This document shows positions 17,885 through 26,446 of a DNA stretch of 64,000 bases, in pieces (position 1 is the first letter of the stretch; each line of letters begins with the position of its first letter). Made by a program: the position numbers and the translations under genes. Under the pieces are notes generated by a model. The model was not told the DNA's origin. It ran no database searches and saw nothing but the letters and a program-made list of their open reading frames with translations. The stretch lies in assembly GCA_024278275.1 (NCBI GenBank), contig JAJRTN010000172.1:1-64000 (forward strand). The letters are read 5' to 3'. The stretch comes from Candidatus Hydrogenedentota bacterium. Its GTDB lineage: Bacteria > Hydrogenedentota > Hydrogenedentia > Hydrogenedentales > JAJRTN01.

Positions 17885-18853
17885 ATGCGCCAACTGGATG
17901 CTGATTCGCTGGTTTCTGTCGCCGCGCCGCTTTTCAATGAAGCGGAAGGCGTGGAGACCTATGTTAAAGAGGCGCGGGAATCCCTTCGGGCGCTGGCCTT
18001 GCCCTGTCCCCATGAATTCGTACTGGTGGACGACGGCAGCACGGACGGGACCGGCGCGAAGCTGGATGCGCTGGCGGATGCCCATCCGGGGGAGATCCGG
18101 GTGGTTCATCTGGCGCGCAATTTCGGCCATGCTTCGGCGGTGGCCGCCGCGCTGGACCATGCCCGGGGTGATGTCGTCATCCTCATGGACGCCGACCTCC
18201 AGGACGATCCGGCGGCTTTCGGGCTCTTTCTCGCGAAGTGGCGCGAAGGCTTCGACGTCGTTTACGCGCGCCGTGTGCTTCGCCCCGAGGGCGGTCTGCT
18301 GCGCGGCCTGTTCTGGTCTTTCTATCGTTTGCTCTCCTGGTTGGCCAGTACGGAAATTCCCATCGACGCGGGCAACTTTGCCCTCATGGATCGCCGGGTT
18401 GTGAACGACCTGGTGGCCCTGCGTGAACGGAATCGCTACCTGCCGGGCCTTCGTGCCTGGGTGGGCTACCGCCAGACCGGCATCGCCATCGCAAGGCGCG
18501 AGCGCTACGACAAGAACACGCGGGTCGGTTTACCGGGACTCTGGCGGCTTGCCATGAACGCCGTTTTCTCCTTCTCCTACGCGCCTCTCTTTTTTTTCCG
18601 CTTAACGGGGCTCCTCAGCATCGCCTTTTGCGCACTAGTTATCCTGTGGGCGTTCCACGACAAACTCATCAGTAATCACGCCGTGCCCGCCTGGGCCTCC
18701 GAGGTGGTTACCGTGTCCTTCCTGGGAGGGCTCAACCTGCTGGGCATCGGGCTGTTGGGGGAATACATTGCCCGAATTTACGAGGAGGTGAAGCAACGCC
18801 CCGTCTATATCATTGACCGGGTGACAGAACCGGAGGAACCCGGTAGAGAGTAG
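17885..18853 (+). CDS. GtrB/DPM1-like polyprenyl-phosphate glycosyltransferase (GT2)
   Basis: VAAPLFNEAEGVETYV...LVDDGSTDGTGAKLDAL...LMDADLQDDPAAF...FRLTGLLSIAF plus two C-terminal TM helices. Confidence 0.92.
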   Translation: MRQLDADSLVSVAAPLFNEAEGVETYVKEARESLRALALPCPHEFVLVDDGSTDGTGAKLDALADAHPGEIRVVHLARNFGHASAVAAALDHARGDVVILMDADLQDDPAAFGLFLAKWREGFDVVYARRVLRPEGGLLRGLFWSFYRLLSWLASTEIPIDAGNFALMDRRVVNDLVALRERNRYLPGLRAWVGYRQTGIAIARRERYDKNTRVGLPGLWRLAMNAVFSFSYAPLFFFRLTGLLSIAFCALVILWAFHDKLISNHAVPAWASEVVTVSFLGGLNLLGIGLLGEYIARIYEEVKQRPVYIIDRVTEPEEPGRE

Positions 18854-20783
18854 AACCGCCGGACGACAGCACCGGCGGTAACGCCAGTGTATAGGCATGG
18901 GGGGCGACGACGTAGCGGAAACCATACTTTGCCGACAGGCGTGTCCAGTCTTCAAGACTGAAACGGGGCCATGCAAGGTCGTGCCCGTCGCCCGGATATT
19001 CCACGTCGAATCCGTAGAGTTCCTCGTGCATCGTTTTCAATGCCGGCGCCAGGTAAGGCAGATAGGTCATGTGATGGGCGGTCTGGTAGTCCGCCATGAC
19101 CGGATGTCCCGTCCGGCACAGCCACTCGATATCCCAATACGGCGTCAGCACCATGGCATCGACCTCGCCGCTCCGCTCCAGGCAGGCCTTGACCGCCCGC
19201 TGGATCGCCGTGCGTGGCAGATGTTCCCGCGTGTGCCCCTGCTGATAGAGCATCGTCACCAGCACCACCAGGCTTAATAAAGCCAAACCCCGCCCGAAAG
19301 CCGTGGATGGGGTATCGTTGTGGAGCGGGGTCAACCTTCCTGTTGGCGCAATGCCACCCGCGCCAACGGTCATGGGGGACCATGTCCCTGCCGCAAGCGG
19401 CCTGGCGAGGTGTCTCGCGAAAACGTCCAGAACCAGCCCCGACGCCAGTCCGGCGAGGACGCAGGCGGCGCCATAGTCCGTGTAAGCCGAGAGCATTCCC
19501 AGGCCCGCAAGGGTAACCAGCCCATAAAGCCGTTTTAGACGAAGCGTGGGAAAGAGCGCCGCCCACGCACCGCCCGCGAGTACGTAGGGCAGCCACTCCT
19601 CGGGCGCGGCGTAGCGGGCATACAGTGTTTCGGGAAGTGCCGGCTTCAGGACCGGCAGCAGCGCCGCGCACACCATCGTCCAGAACAGGATCCACGCCGC
19701 GGGCCGGCGCCAGAGCAGGGCGCACGCTACCGGGACCAGCAGCATCGCGGCATGGTTGGTGAGCCGGTAGGGCATCCAACGCAGGAAGACATAGGGCAGG
19801 TTATCACCCAACGCGACCCGGAGCCCCTGGGTGCCGAAGACCACCACGGCCACGAGAAACACGTAGAAAGCCGGCCAGGCGTACCGCTCCCGGTCCTCTT
19901 CCCGGACCAGGGCCGCCCCGCCGCACAGGAGCGCGACCGTCCCCGTGGCGATAACGCTGCGTTCAAAGGGGCCGAAGCGCGGGAAGCCCCGGTGGACCCC
20001 GTGAAGAGGCAGGTAGTTTCGGAGGATGGCCATGGCGTCGCCGGTCACGGCATAGGGGCCGCTTTCCGGCGGCGCGACCTTGAAGAACAGGGCGTGGATC
20101 AACCAGAGCAGGGCCGACACGGCGAGCCCCGCCGCGCCCCACGTTACCGCCCGGCCCGCCGCGCCCCGTTCGTCCTGTCGCCAAAGCACGGCCACCCGCG
20201 TCAGCGCCACCAGCAGCAGGACCGGCAGGTGACCCAAATGTACGCACGCCAGCAACCCGGTCATGAGGTAGGCCGTTCGCCAGCAACGCGCCACGAGCAG
20301 GCCCAGGGCCACCATGGCCCAGCCCAGCCCGATATGACCGTTGGAATAGAAGGTGGGCCAGGTGTTGAGCGGGTAATAGCTGTCGAGGTTCAGGTACGCG
20401 CCAAGCAGGACGAACACCACGGCCGCGTGCCCCGCCGGCACGCGCCGCGCCAGCACGGCCCCCAGAAGATAGACCGGTACCGTGGTGAAAACGAGGTACG
20501 CCACATTACGCGCCGCGTTGATGGGCAGCGGGGCGGGAAAAAGCCGAACCAGCGCCGCGGAGAGGTAGGCCTGGGCGCTGAAAAGATTACGGAAAAACTG
20601 GAAAACGGGGTGCCCATCCGGATAAGGCACAAGCCGGCTGATGATCAGCGCGTTCTCGTAGGTCTCTTCCCAGCGCACGCCACGCAGTGCCACGGCAACG
20701 CAGGAAAATAAGACCCAAAAAAACAGCCCCCGGGAGAAGCCACGTGGAAGGTTGCCGTGGGTCTGGGGCAATGGGGCCTGCAT
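18810..20783 (-). CDS. Polytopic membrane protein of unknown function
   Basis: Long ORF with many TM segments; 3' end overlaps convergent GT2 gene by 44 bp. Confidence 0.7.
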   Translation of the reverse strand: MQAPLPQTHGNLPRGFSRGLFFWVLFSCVAVALRGVRWEETYENALIISRLVPYPDGHPVFQFFRNLFSAQAYLSAALVRLFPAPLPINAARNVAYLVFTTVPVYLLGAVLARRVPAGHAAVVFVLLGAYLNLDSYYPLNTWPTFYSNGHIGLGWAMVALGLLVARCWRTAYLMTGLLACVHLGHLPVLLLVALTRVAVLWRQDERGAAGRAVTWGAAGLAVSALLWLIHALFFKVAPPESGPYAVTGDAMAILRNYLPLHGVHRGFPRFGPFERSVIATGTVALLCGGAALVREEDRERYAWPAFYVFLVAVVVFGTQGLRVALGDNLPYVFLRWMPYRLTNHAAMLLVPVACALLWRRPAAWILFWTMVCAALLPVLKPALPETLYARYAAPEEWLPYVLAGGAWAALFPTLRLKRLYGLVTLAGLGMLSAYTDYGAACVLAGLASGLVLDVFARHLARPLAAGTWSPMTVGAGGIAPTGRLTPLHNDTPSTAFGRGLALLSLVVLVTMLYQQGHTREHLPRTAIQRAVKACLERSGEVDAMVLTPYWDIEWLCRTGHPVMADYQTAHHMTYLPYLAPALKTMHEELYGFDVEYPGDGHDLAWPRFSLEDWTRLSAKYGFRYVVAPHAYTLALPPVLSSGGSTLYRVPPVLSPGQ

Positions 20784-21122
20784 GATGGGGCAGTATAGGC
20801 GGGAAATGGGAATGAGCGCAACGGTCTCGTCCAGGCTTCACCTCGAAGGAATTTGCCAAAGAAGGCGCTTTTTACGTGCCCCTTCTCACACTCGAAGCGG
20901 TGAAACGTGGACCCAGAAGGAGCCGGGGTTGAACAAAGGTGACGCCGGATCCATCACGTGAACCCTAACACTCCTGCCGGGTCGCCCGTTTCGTTTATGG
21001 CCATATCCTCATCTGTTTGAACGATGTGCAAGTGGTCACCGGGGAAGGGGGCGGAACCGGGCAAAGAACCATCGTTCTGGATCTTGAGAAGCCCGCCCAC
21101 CCGGGACAAATTGCCCGCCTGC

Positions 21123-22391
21123 CTACGCGATATCCGGGGCGTTGGCCAAGAGGTAACGCTCGGCCTCCAGAGACCAGAGGCCGCCGTGACGGCCACATAT
21201 TTCCGCGAGAGCGGCGTAGAAGGGGTCGGTCTTGCCCCGTTCCTCGAAATCGGCAATGGCCACCATGGGCAGGTCTTTGTGGGTATACACGCATTTCTTG
21301 CCGGCGGGCACGTCGGGCAGGTGGGCGATGGCCTCGGAAGCCGACGCCAGGCCGCCGATGTGGGTCAGCATGACGGAGGGGTTGAGCGCGCCCTCGCCCA
21401 TGTACTTAAGCGCGATGCGCATATCATCCGTGTTGCCGCCGCTGTTCGCCGCCACGTGGTGATAGGCATAGTGAACATTGTAGAAGTTGATGGCCGCCTT
21501 GAAATTCGTGTCCGACGGTCCGGCGAAGAAGTTGAGGCAGCCATTGGCGCCCATGATCTCGCTGCCCTGCGACACAAGCGGCGCCACGGGCGCGAAAACG
21601 AACACGTCTTCGTAACCCTTGCCATCCGTGATATCCATCAGATCCCGCACCGGCGCTTCTCCGCCCGTGTTAACGTAGTGAAGATCGACCCCCTGCTTCT
21701 TGCCCTCCGCCACGGGGAAGAGTTCCTCGGCGCGGTTGAGGCGGCCCTGATCGATATCGGTCACCACCAGGATGCGCGGTTTGCGCGGGCCGTGAAGGGC
21801 GTAATCGATGGCGCCCAGCCCCATGGGCCCGGTGCCGCCGAGCAGGGCCAGCGCGCCATCGTCGGCCAGGCCCATCTTGTGCTCGTAGGAGCCCTGTTCG
21901 AAATGGTACTGCACGTTGAACCCACCCACGATGCAGGACATGACCTCCACGAGGGAGCCGAAGAAGTAGGCCTCGCCCGAATAACCCAGCAGGCAGTCCC
22001 GTTCCATCACTTCCCTGGGAATAATAACCTTGGTGGCCTGGCCGCCAAAGGTGTGGAAGGAGTAGCCCGGCGCGTCCCACTCACGTCCGGGATAATTGAG
22101 CGCCGGCTGGACGGTGTATTTTTCGCCCGCCTTGTACTTGTCGCCATACTTCGCGCCCACCTGGAGAATGTTGCCGCACATCTCGTGGCCCACGATGATG
22201 GGGTTCTCCGCCACATCGTCGGGAGCGCGCTTGTGGTCCGCCCCCTGGTTGTAGAGCTTGTAAGTGGACATGCAAATACTGTTGGTCTGCACGTCGGCCA
22301 GGATCTCGTCGTCGGCAATATCGGGCAGTTCAAAATCTTCCAGGCGAAGGTCCTTCTTGCCGTACAGCCGCAGTGCTTTCGTCTTGATCAT
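21123..22391 (-). CDS. Zinc-type alcohol dehydrogenase, sorbose-1-phosphate reductase-like
   Basis: IIVGHEMCGNILQVGAKYGDKYKAGEKYTVQP...LALLGGTGPMGLGAIDYALHG; MDR fold. Confidence 0.8.
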   Translation of the reverse strand: MIKTKALRLYGKKDLRLEDFELPDIADDEILADVQTNSICMSTYKLYNQGADHKRAPDDVAENPIIVGHEMCGNILQVGAKYGDKYKAGEKYTVQPALNYPGREWDAPGYSFHTFGGQATKVIIPREVMERDCLLGYSGEAYFFGSLVEVMSCIVGGFNVQYHFEQGSYEHKMGLADDGALALLGGTGPMGLGAIDYALHGPRKPRILVVTDIDQGRLNRAEELFPVAEGKKQGVDLHYVNTGGEAPVRDLMDITDGKGYEDVFVFAPVAPLVSQGSEIMGANGCLNFFAGPSDTNFKAAINFYNVHYAYHHVAANSGGNTDDMRIALKYMGEGALNPSVMLTHIGGLASASEAIAHLPDVPAGKKCVYTHKDLPMVAIADFEERGKTDPFYAALAEICGRHGGLWSLEAERYLLANAPDIA

Positions 22392-22460
22392 TGTATTCCT
22401 TTCGTAGGGGCCGAGAGGCGAACCGCATGGTCCGCCCCCTGGCGATGGTTTATGGCATGT

Positions 22461-23783
22461 TTAAGCCGGTTCCCGGGAGGGCAGCGATGTGTCGGCCGCG
22501 ACAAGTCTCTTGACCGCCACGATGAACACGCCCGTGAGAACCAGGTTCAGGGCGAGCGACAGAATGGCGACCAGGACTATCGTTCCCGAAATGTTGTATG
22601 ACAGGGCAATGAGCAAAACGCCGGCCCCGACCTCGCCACGGGGAAACATGGCGACCGCGACCGCGAGCCTCTCCCGCCAGGATGCTTCTCTTTTGTAGCA
22701 GAACGCCGGAAACATTTTGCCCAAATTGGACACCAAGGTAATCATCAGTACATGAAAGGCGACCACCGCCCAGTCCACGGTTTCACCATCATCCGCCCCG
22801 GTTATTTCACGCGCGGATTGCCGGGATGCAGGCGCGCCGGCGTCTTCAACAACGTAAGCCCGCGCCGCGACCAGGTCCGCCTCCTGAACGGCCTCGGGGG
22901 ATACGCCCATGGCCAGAAGCGGCGGCATTGACAATCCAATCAGCACCATGAACAGTGCGGAAACCCAGGTCGCAACGCGTAACTCGCCCGCCGAGTCAAG
23001 CACGTCCGGCTGATGATGCCCGTTCTGGATTCCTTCCGGGGTGGATTCAACATCATTCCTCGCGATCATGCAACCGAGCACAAATGCCGGCAGCAACACT
23101 TCGATATGTATGGGGACAAGCTCATCAATGAGGTGGCTTGAAAAATAGATTGCTTCGCATATTATCACCAACACGGTCGAATATGAAAAGACCCACGGCC
23201 ACGTGATGGGAATCTTCAGGACGTGCATGTATTTCCAGGCCAGCCATACCAGGAGCGTCACAACAAGAAACACGACGCCCAACTGCCATTTCAGGCCGAC
23301 GAAAATAAGCTGCAGGGGGATCATGAACAAGATGGTGTCAAGATCATCGAATATGGCGAGAATACGCGCCTTCTTGAATACCCAGGTGGCGCTCAAGCCC
23401 GCGGCGGCAAGCATCGCGAAAAGCACCCCGGCCGACGTGGGGGAGGCGAAACGCGCCGTAAGCAACGCGTCTTTCCATGCGTCCAATGACTGTCCGGCCC
23501 CAGCGGGCAATAGAAACCACACGAAGTAGAAGGAGCACAAAACCCACGGAAACGTGGCCGCCGTGGCGGCAACGAAGTAATCCCACGTGTACCTTTTGAT
23601 GTCGGATTTCACCAGGTCGAACTCATAACCCACGCGGATCATGATGAACGCCAGGGCCCACATGGTCATAAGCTTGATAACGTGGACCAAGGCTTCGTAA
23701 TGCGCTCCGGTAACCCAAAGCTCCATTTGCGAAAAGAGCAGGCCCATAATGAGCAGACCGGAATACACGTAGACTGTTTTCAT
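22461..23783 (-). CDS. Cation:proton antiporter-like membrane protein
   Basis: IKLMTMWALAFIMIRVGYEFDL...LLTARFASPTSAGVLFAMLAAAGLSATWVFKKARILAIFDDLDTILFMIPLQ. Confidence 0.75.
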   Translation of the reverse strand: MKTVYVYSGLLIMGLLFSQMELWVTGAHYEALVHVIKLMTMWALAFIMIRVGYEFDLVKSDIKRYTWDYFVAATAATFPWVLCSFYFVWFLLPAGAGQSLDAWKDALLTARFASPTSAGVLFAMLAAAGLSATWVFKKARILAIFDDLDTILFMIPLQLIFVGLKWQLGVVFLVVTLLVWLAWKYMHVLKIPITWPWVFSYSTVLVIICEAIYFSSHLIDELVPIHIEVLLPAFVLGCMIARNDVESTPEGIQNGHHQPDVLDSAGELRVATWVSALFMVLIGLSMPPLLAMGVSPEAVQEADLVAARAYVVEDAGAPASRQSAREITGADDGETVDWAVVAFHVLMITLVSNLGKMFPAFCYKREASWRERLAVAVAMFPRGEVGAGVLLIALSYNISGTIVLVAILSLALNLVLTGVFIVAVKRLVAADTSLPSREPA

Positions 23784-24010
23784 GGTGCCGCTCCAAATTA
23801 CCCTTGCGGGACGAGAAGGTTCTTAAAGTCCGATTTTTCGCTTTTCGGGTCTCTCGGAACCCATCGATTTACTGACGGTTCTTCATCGTGGGGCAGGAAT
23901 CCCCCTGGCGGTCACGGGGCTCAAGTCCCGAACCGGCCATCCCCGGGTTGCGGGAAAGGCCCCTTCGTACCCAGGTAACGCCTAAACCGGTCGCGAACGT
24001 TCCCGGGAGG

Positions 24011-24086
24011 CCTTTGCGAAATGGCGGTTCCTGCAACATGCCGGCCCATTGGGATGGTTTCGCTGATAATCGTCTTTTCGCAAATG
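24011..24086. repeat. Shorter copy of the 5868-5979 TIR element
   Basis: cctttgcgaaa...tttcgcaaatg; ggtgccatttgcgaaaagacg(g/a)tt(t/a)tcagc shared on the minus strand with the 5979 end. Confidence 0.7.
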
Positions 24087-24201
24087 GCACCCGAAAAGCG
24101 CTTGCATTGGGCTTGGACGATGGTGTATGATTGTTTTTGCTCAAATCGAGCAGGATTGTATACTATTCCATCAAAATCTTTCAACCGCGTGGCATTCCTC
24201 C

Positions 24202-24987
24202 ATGGCAACCGCATCGGCGAAACAGAAAGAACTGGCTCCGCAACGGCTCAACCGGCTGCGGGCCATTCTACATGAAAACCGCGTGGCGCGGGTAGATGAC
24301 CTGTGTGAGGAGTTGCACGTGTCCCCGGCCACGGTACGCCGCGACCTGGAGGAGCTGGAGCGGTTGGGTGAGGTGCGTCGGGTGCATGGCGGGGCCATGC
24401 TCGAGAATCGCCGCCTGGAAGAACCGTTGTTCGACGACAAGGCGGTCATCGCCCACCGTGAGAAGCGGCGCATTGCGGAAGCCGCGCTGGGCCTCATCCA
24501 GCCGGATGATACGATCTATCTCGACGGGGGCAGCACGGTACTGGCGCTGGCGAGTCTGCTGGGCGAGCACGCCGGGGTGACGGCGGTAACGAACTCCCTG
24601 CGGGCGGCCTGGGAACTGGCGGGCAAGGGACCGCGGGTAATACTCATCGGGGGGGAATTGCGGCGGCTGAGCCAGACCATGGTGGGCACGCTGACACGCC
24701 ATCTTCTGGCGGAGCTGCACATCGACAAGGCCTTCATGGGCACCCTGGGCATGACGCTGGACGAGGGGCTGACCACGACCGACCCCGGTGAGGCGTTTAC
24801 GAAGGAGCTGGTGATGGGCCGGGCGCGGGAGGTGGTGCTTCTGGCCGACAGCGAGAAAGCGGGGAAGGTGAAGTTTTCCCATGCGGGCAGCTTCGAGGAT
24901 GTGAACATCCTCGTGACAAACAAGGAAATCGACCCGTCATTCGTGCGGGGCGTCGAGAAAAGGGGCGTTCGCGTCATCCGGGCCTAG
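24202..24987 (+). CDS. DeoR/GlpR family transcriptional regulator
   Basis: QRLNRLRAILHENRVARVDDLCEELHVSPATVRRDLEELERLGEVRRVHGGAM...IYLDGGSTVLALASLL. Confidence 0.95.
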   Translation: MATASAKQKELAPQRLNRLRAILHENRVARVDDLCEELHVSPATVRRDLEELERLGEVRRVHGGAMLENRRLEEPLFDDKAVIAHREKRRIAEAALGLIQPDDTIYLDGGSTVLALASLLGEHAGVTAVTNSLRAAWELAGKGPRVILIGGELRRLSQTMVGTLTRHLLAELHIDKAFMGTLGMTLDEGLTTTDPGEAFTKELVMGRAREVVLLADSEKAGKVKFSHAGSFEDVNILVTNKEIDPSFVRGVEKRGVRVIRA

Positions 24988-25030
24988 GGGCCCGCAGCGC
25001 GCGCCGGCGACACGAAAGGACCGTGGCACC

Positions 25031-26392
25031 ATGCAAGAAATTATCATGCCTCAAATGGGCCAAAGCGTGGAGGAGGCCGAAATCACGCAATGGCTCAAGC
25101 AGGAAGGAGACTCGGTTGCGGAAGGTGAACCGATTTTCACGATCCAGACCGACAAGGCCGAAATTGAGTGCGAATCCACGGCGACGGGCGTACTTCGGAA
25201 GATCCTCGTTCCGGAAGAGGTGGAGGTTCCCGTGCTGACGGTGGTCGCCCTCGTGGGCGCGGCCGACGAAGACCTGCCCGACCTGGCCCAGTATGCCGTG
25301 GGCACGGAGAGCACTCCGGCGGCATCCCCGGCGCCAACGCCCGCGTCCGAGGCCGCCGCGCCCGAAACGGCTCCCGCACCCGAAGCGGCTCCCGCCGCGC
25401 CATCCGAAGCGCCGGTTCCGTCGGCGGGGAAAGGTTTTGCCTCGCCCCGCGCCCGTGCCGCGGGCAAACGCCTGGATATCGACGCGAGGGCACTGCCGGG
25501 TTCGGGTCCGGGCGGCCGGGTTTTGGAAGAAGACGTGCTGGCCTATCACGAGGCGCAGGAATCGGTGCCCAGCACCCCCTCGGCCCGCCGCATGGCGAAG
25601 ATGGAGGGCGTGGACCTCACCGCCGTGCCGGCCAGCGGTCCGCGCGGTCATGTACTGAAGGAAGACGTGCGCCAGGCACTGGCCTCCGGTCCCGCGGCGG
25701 CGGCCCAGGCCCCCCTCCCCGAGGCGAGCGGCGAAGGCAAGGTGATTCCGCTCACTCCCATGCGCCGCATCATCGCGGAGCGCATGGTACAGAGCAAGTT
25801 CTCCGCGCCCGAGTTCTACATCACCGTCGAGGTGGACATGAAGAACGCGGTGGCTTTCCGCACCAGCCTGCCCCATTTCAAGCCTTCCTTCAACGACCTC
25901 GTGCTGCGCGCCACGGCGCGGGCCATCCAGGATTTCCCGCAGGTTAACGCGCGCTGGCTGGGCGACGCGGTGGAGGAACTGCCGGACATTAACATCGGCT
26001 TCGCCACGGCCCTGCCCGAGGGACTTATCGTTCCGGTGATCAAACAAATCCAGAAGAAATCGCTCCAGGACATCAACCGGGAGACGAAGGAACTGGCCGG
26101 AAAGGCCCAGGCCGGCAAGCTCACGCCAGAGGATTACTCCGGCAACACCTTCACGGTGTCGAACCTGGGAGCTTTCGGCGTGGACACCTTCACGGCCATC
26201 ATCAACCAGCCCGACAGTGCCATCCTCGCCGTCGGCCAGATCAAGGACCGGGTGGTCGTCATCGACGGCGGCATGCAGATTCGCCCGATCATGAAGCTTA
26301 CTCTTTCCAGTGATCACCGGGTTCTTGACGGCGCCGTGTCGGCGCAGTTCATGGGCCGGCTGAAAGAGATCCTGGAGAACGCGGATTTTTAA
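25031..26392 (+). CDS. 2-oxoacid dehydrogenase E2 (dihydrolipoamide acyltransferase): one lipoyl and two peripheral-subunit-binding domains
   Basis: QTDKAEIECESTATG lipoyl motif; PSBDs SPRARAAGKRLDIDARALPGSGPGGRVLEEDV and TPSARRMAKMEGVDLTAVPASGPRGHVLKEDV; catalytic DHRVLDGA. Confidence 0.95.
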   Translation: MQEIIMPQMGQSVEEAEITQWLKQEGDSVAEGEPIFTIQTDKAEIECESTATGVLRKILVPEEVEVPVLTVVALVGAADEDLPDLAQYAVGTESTPAASPAPTPASEAAAPETAPAPEAAPAAPSEAPVPSAGKGFASPRARAAGKRLDIDARALPGSGPGGRVLEEDVLAYHEAQESVPSTPSARRMAKMEGVDLTAVPASGPRGHVLKEDVRQALASGPAAAAQAPLPEASGEGKVIPLTPMRRIIAERMVQSKFSAPEFYITVEVDMKNAVAFRTSLPHFKPSFNDLVLRATARAIQDFPQVNARWLGDAVEELPDINIGFATALPEGLIVPVIKQIQKKSLQDINRETKELAGKAQAGKLTPEDYSGNTFTVSNLGAFGVDTFTAIINQPDSAILAVGQIKDRVVVIDGGMQIRPIMKLTLSSDHRVLDGAVSAQFMGRLKEILENADF

Positions 26393-26446
26393 CCGGGGAA
26401 GAGCCCGCAAAAGCGCGGGTCCTCAAGACAAAGAAGGTTTGAGAAC

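Noticed and set aside
23715-23740. ccatttgcgaaaaga match to the 5868-5979 element end
   Set aside because: Lies within the antiporter CDS (LLFSQMELW), without the rest of the element; likely coincidence
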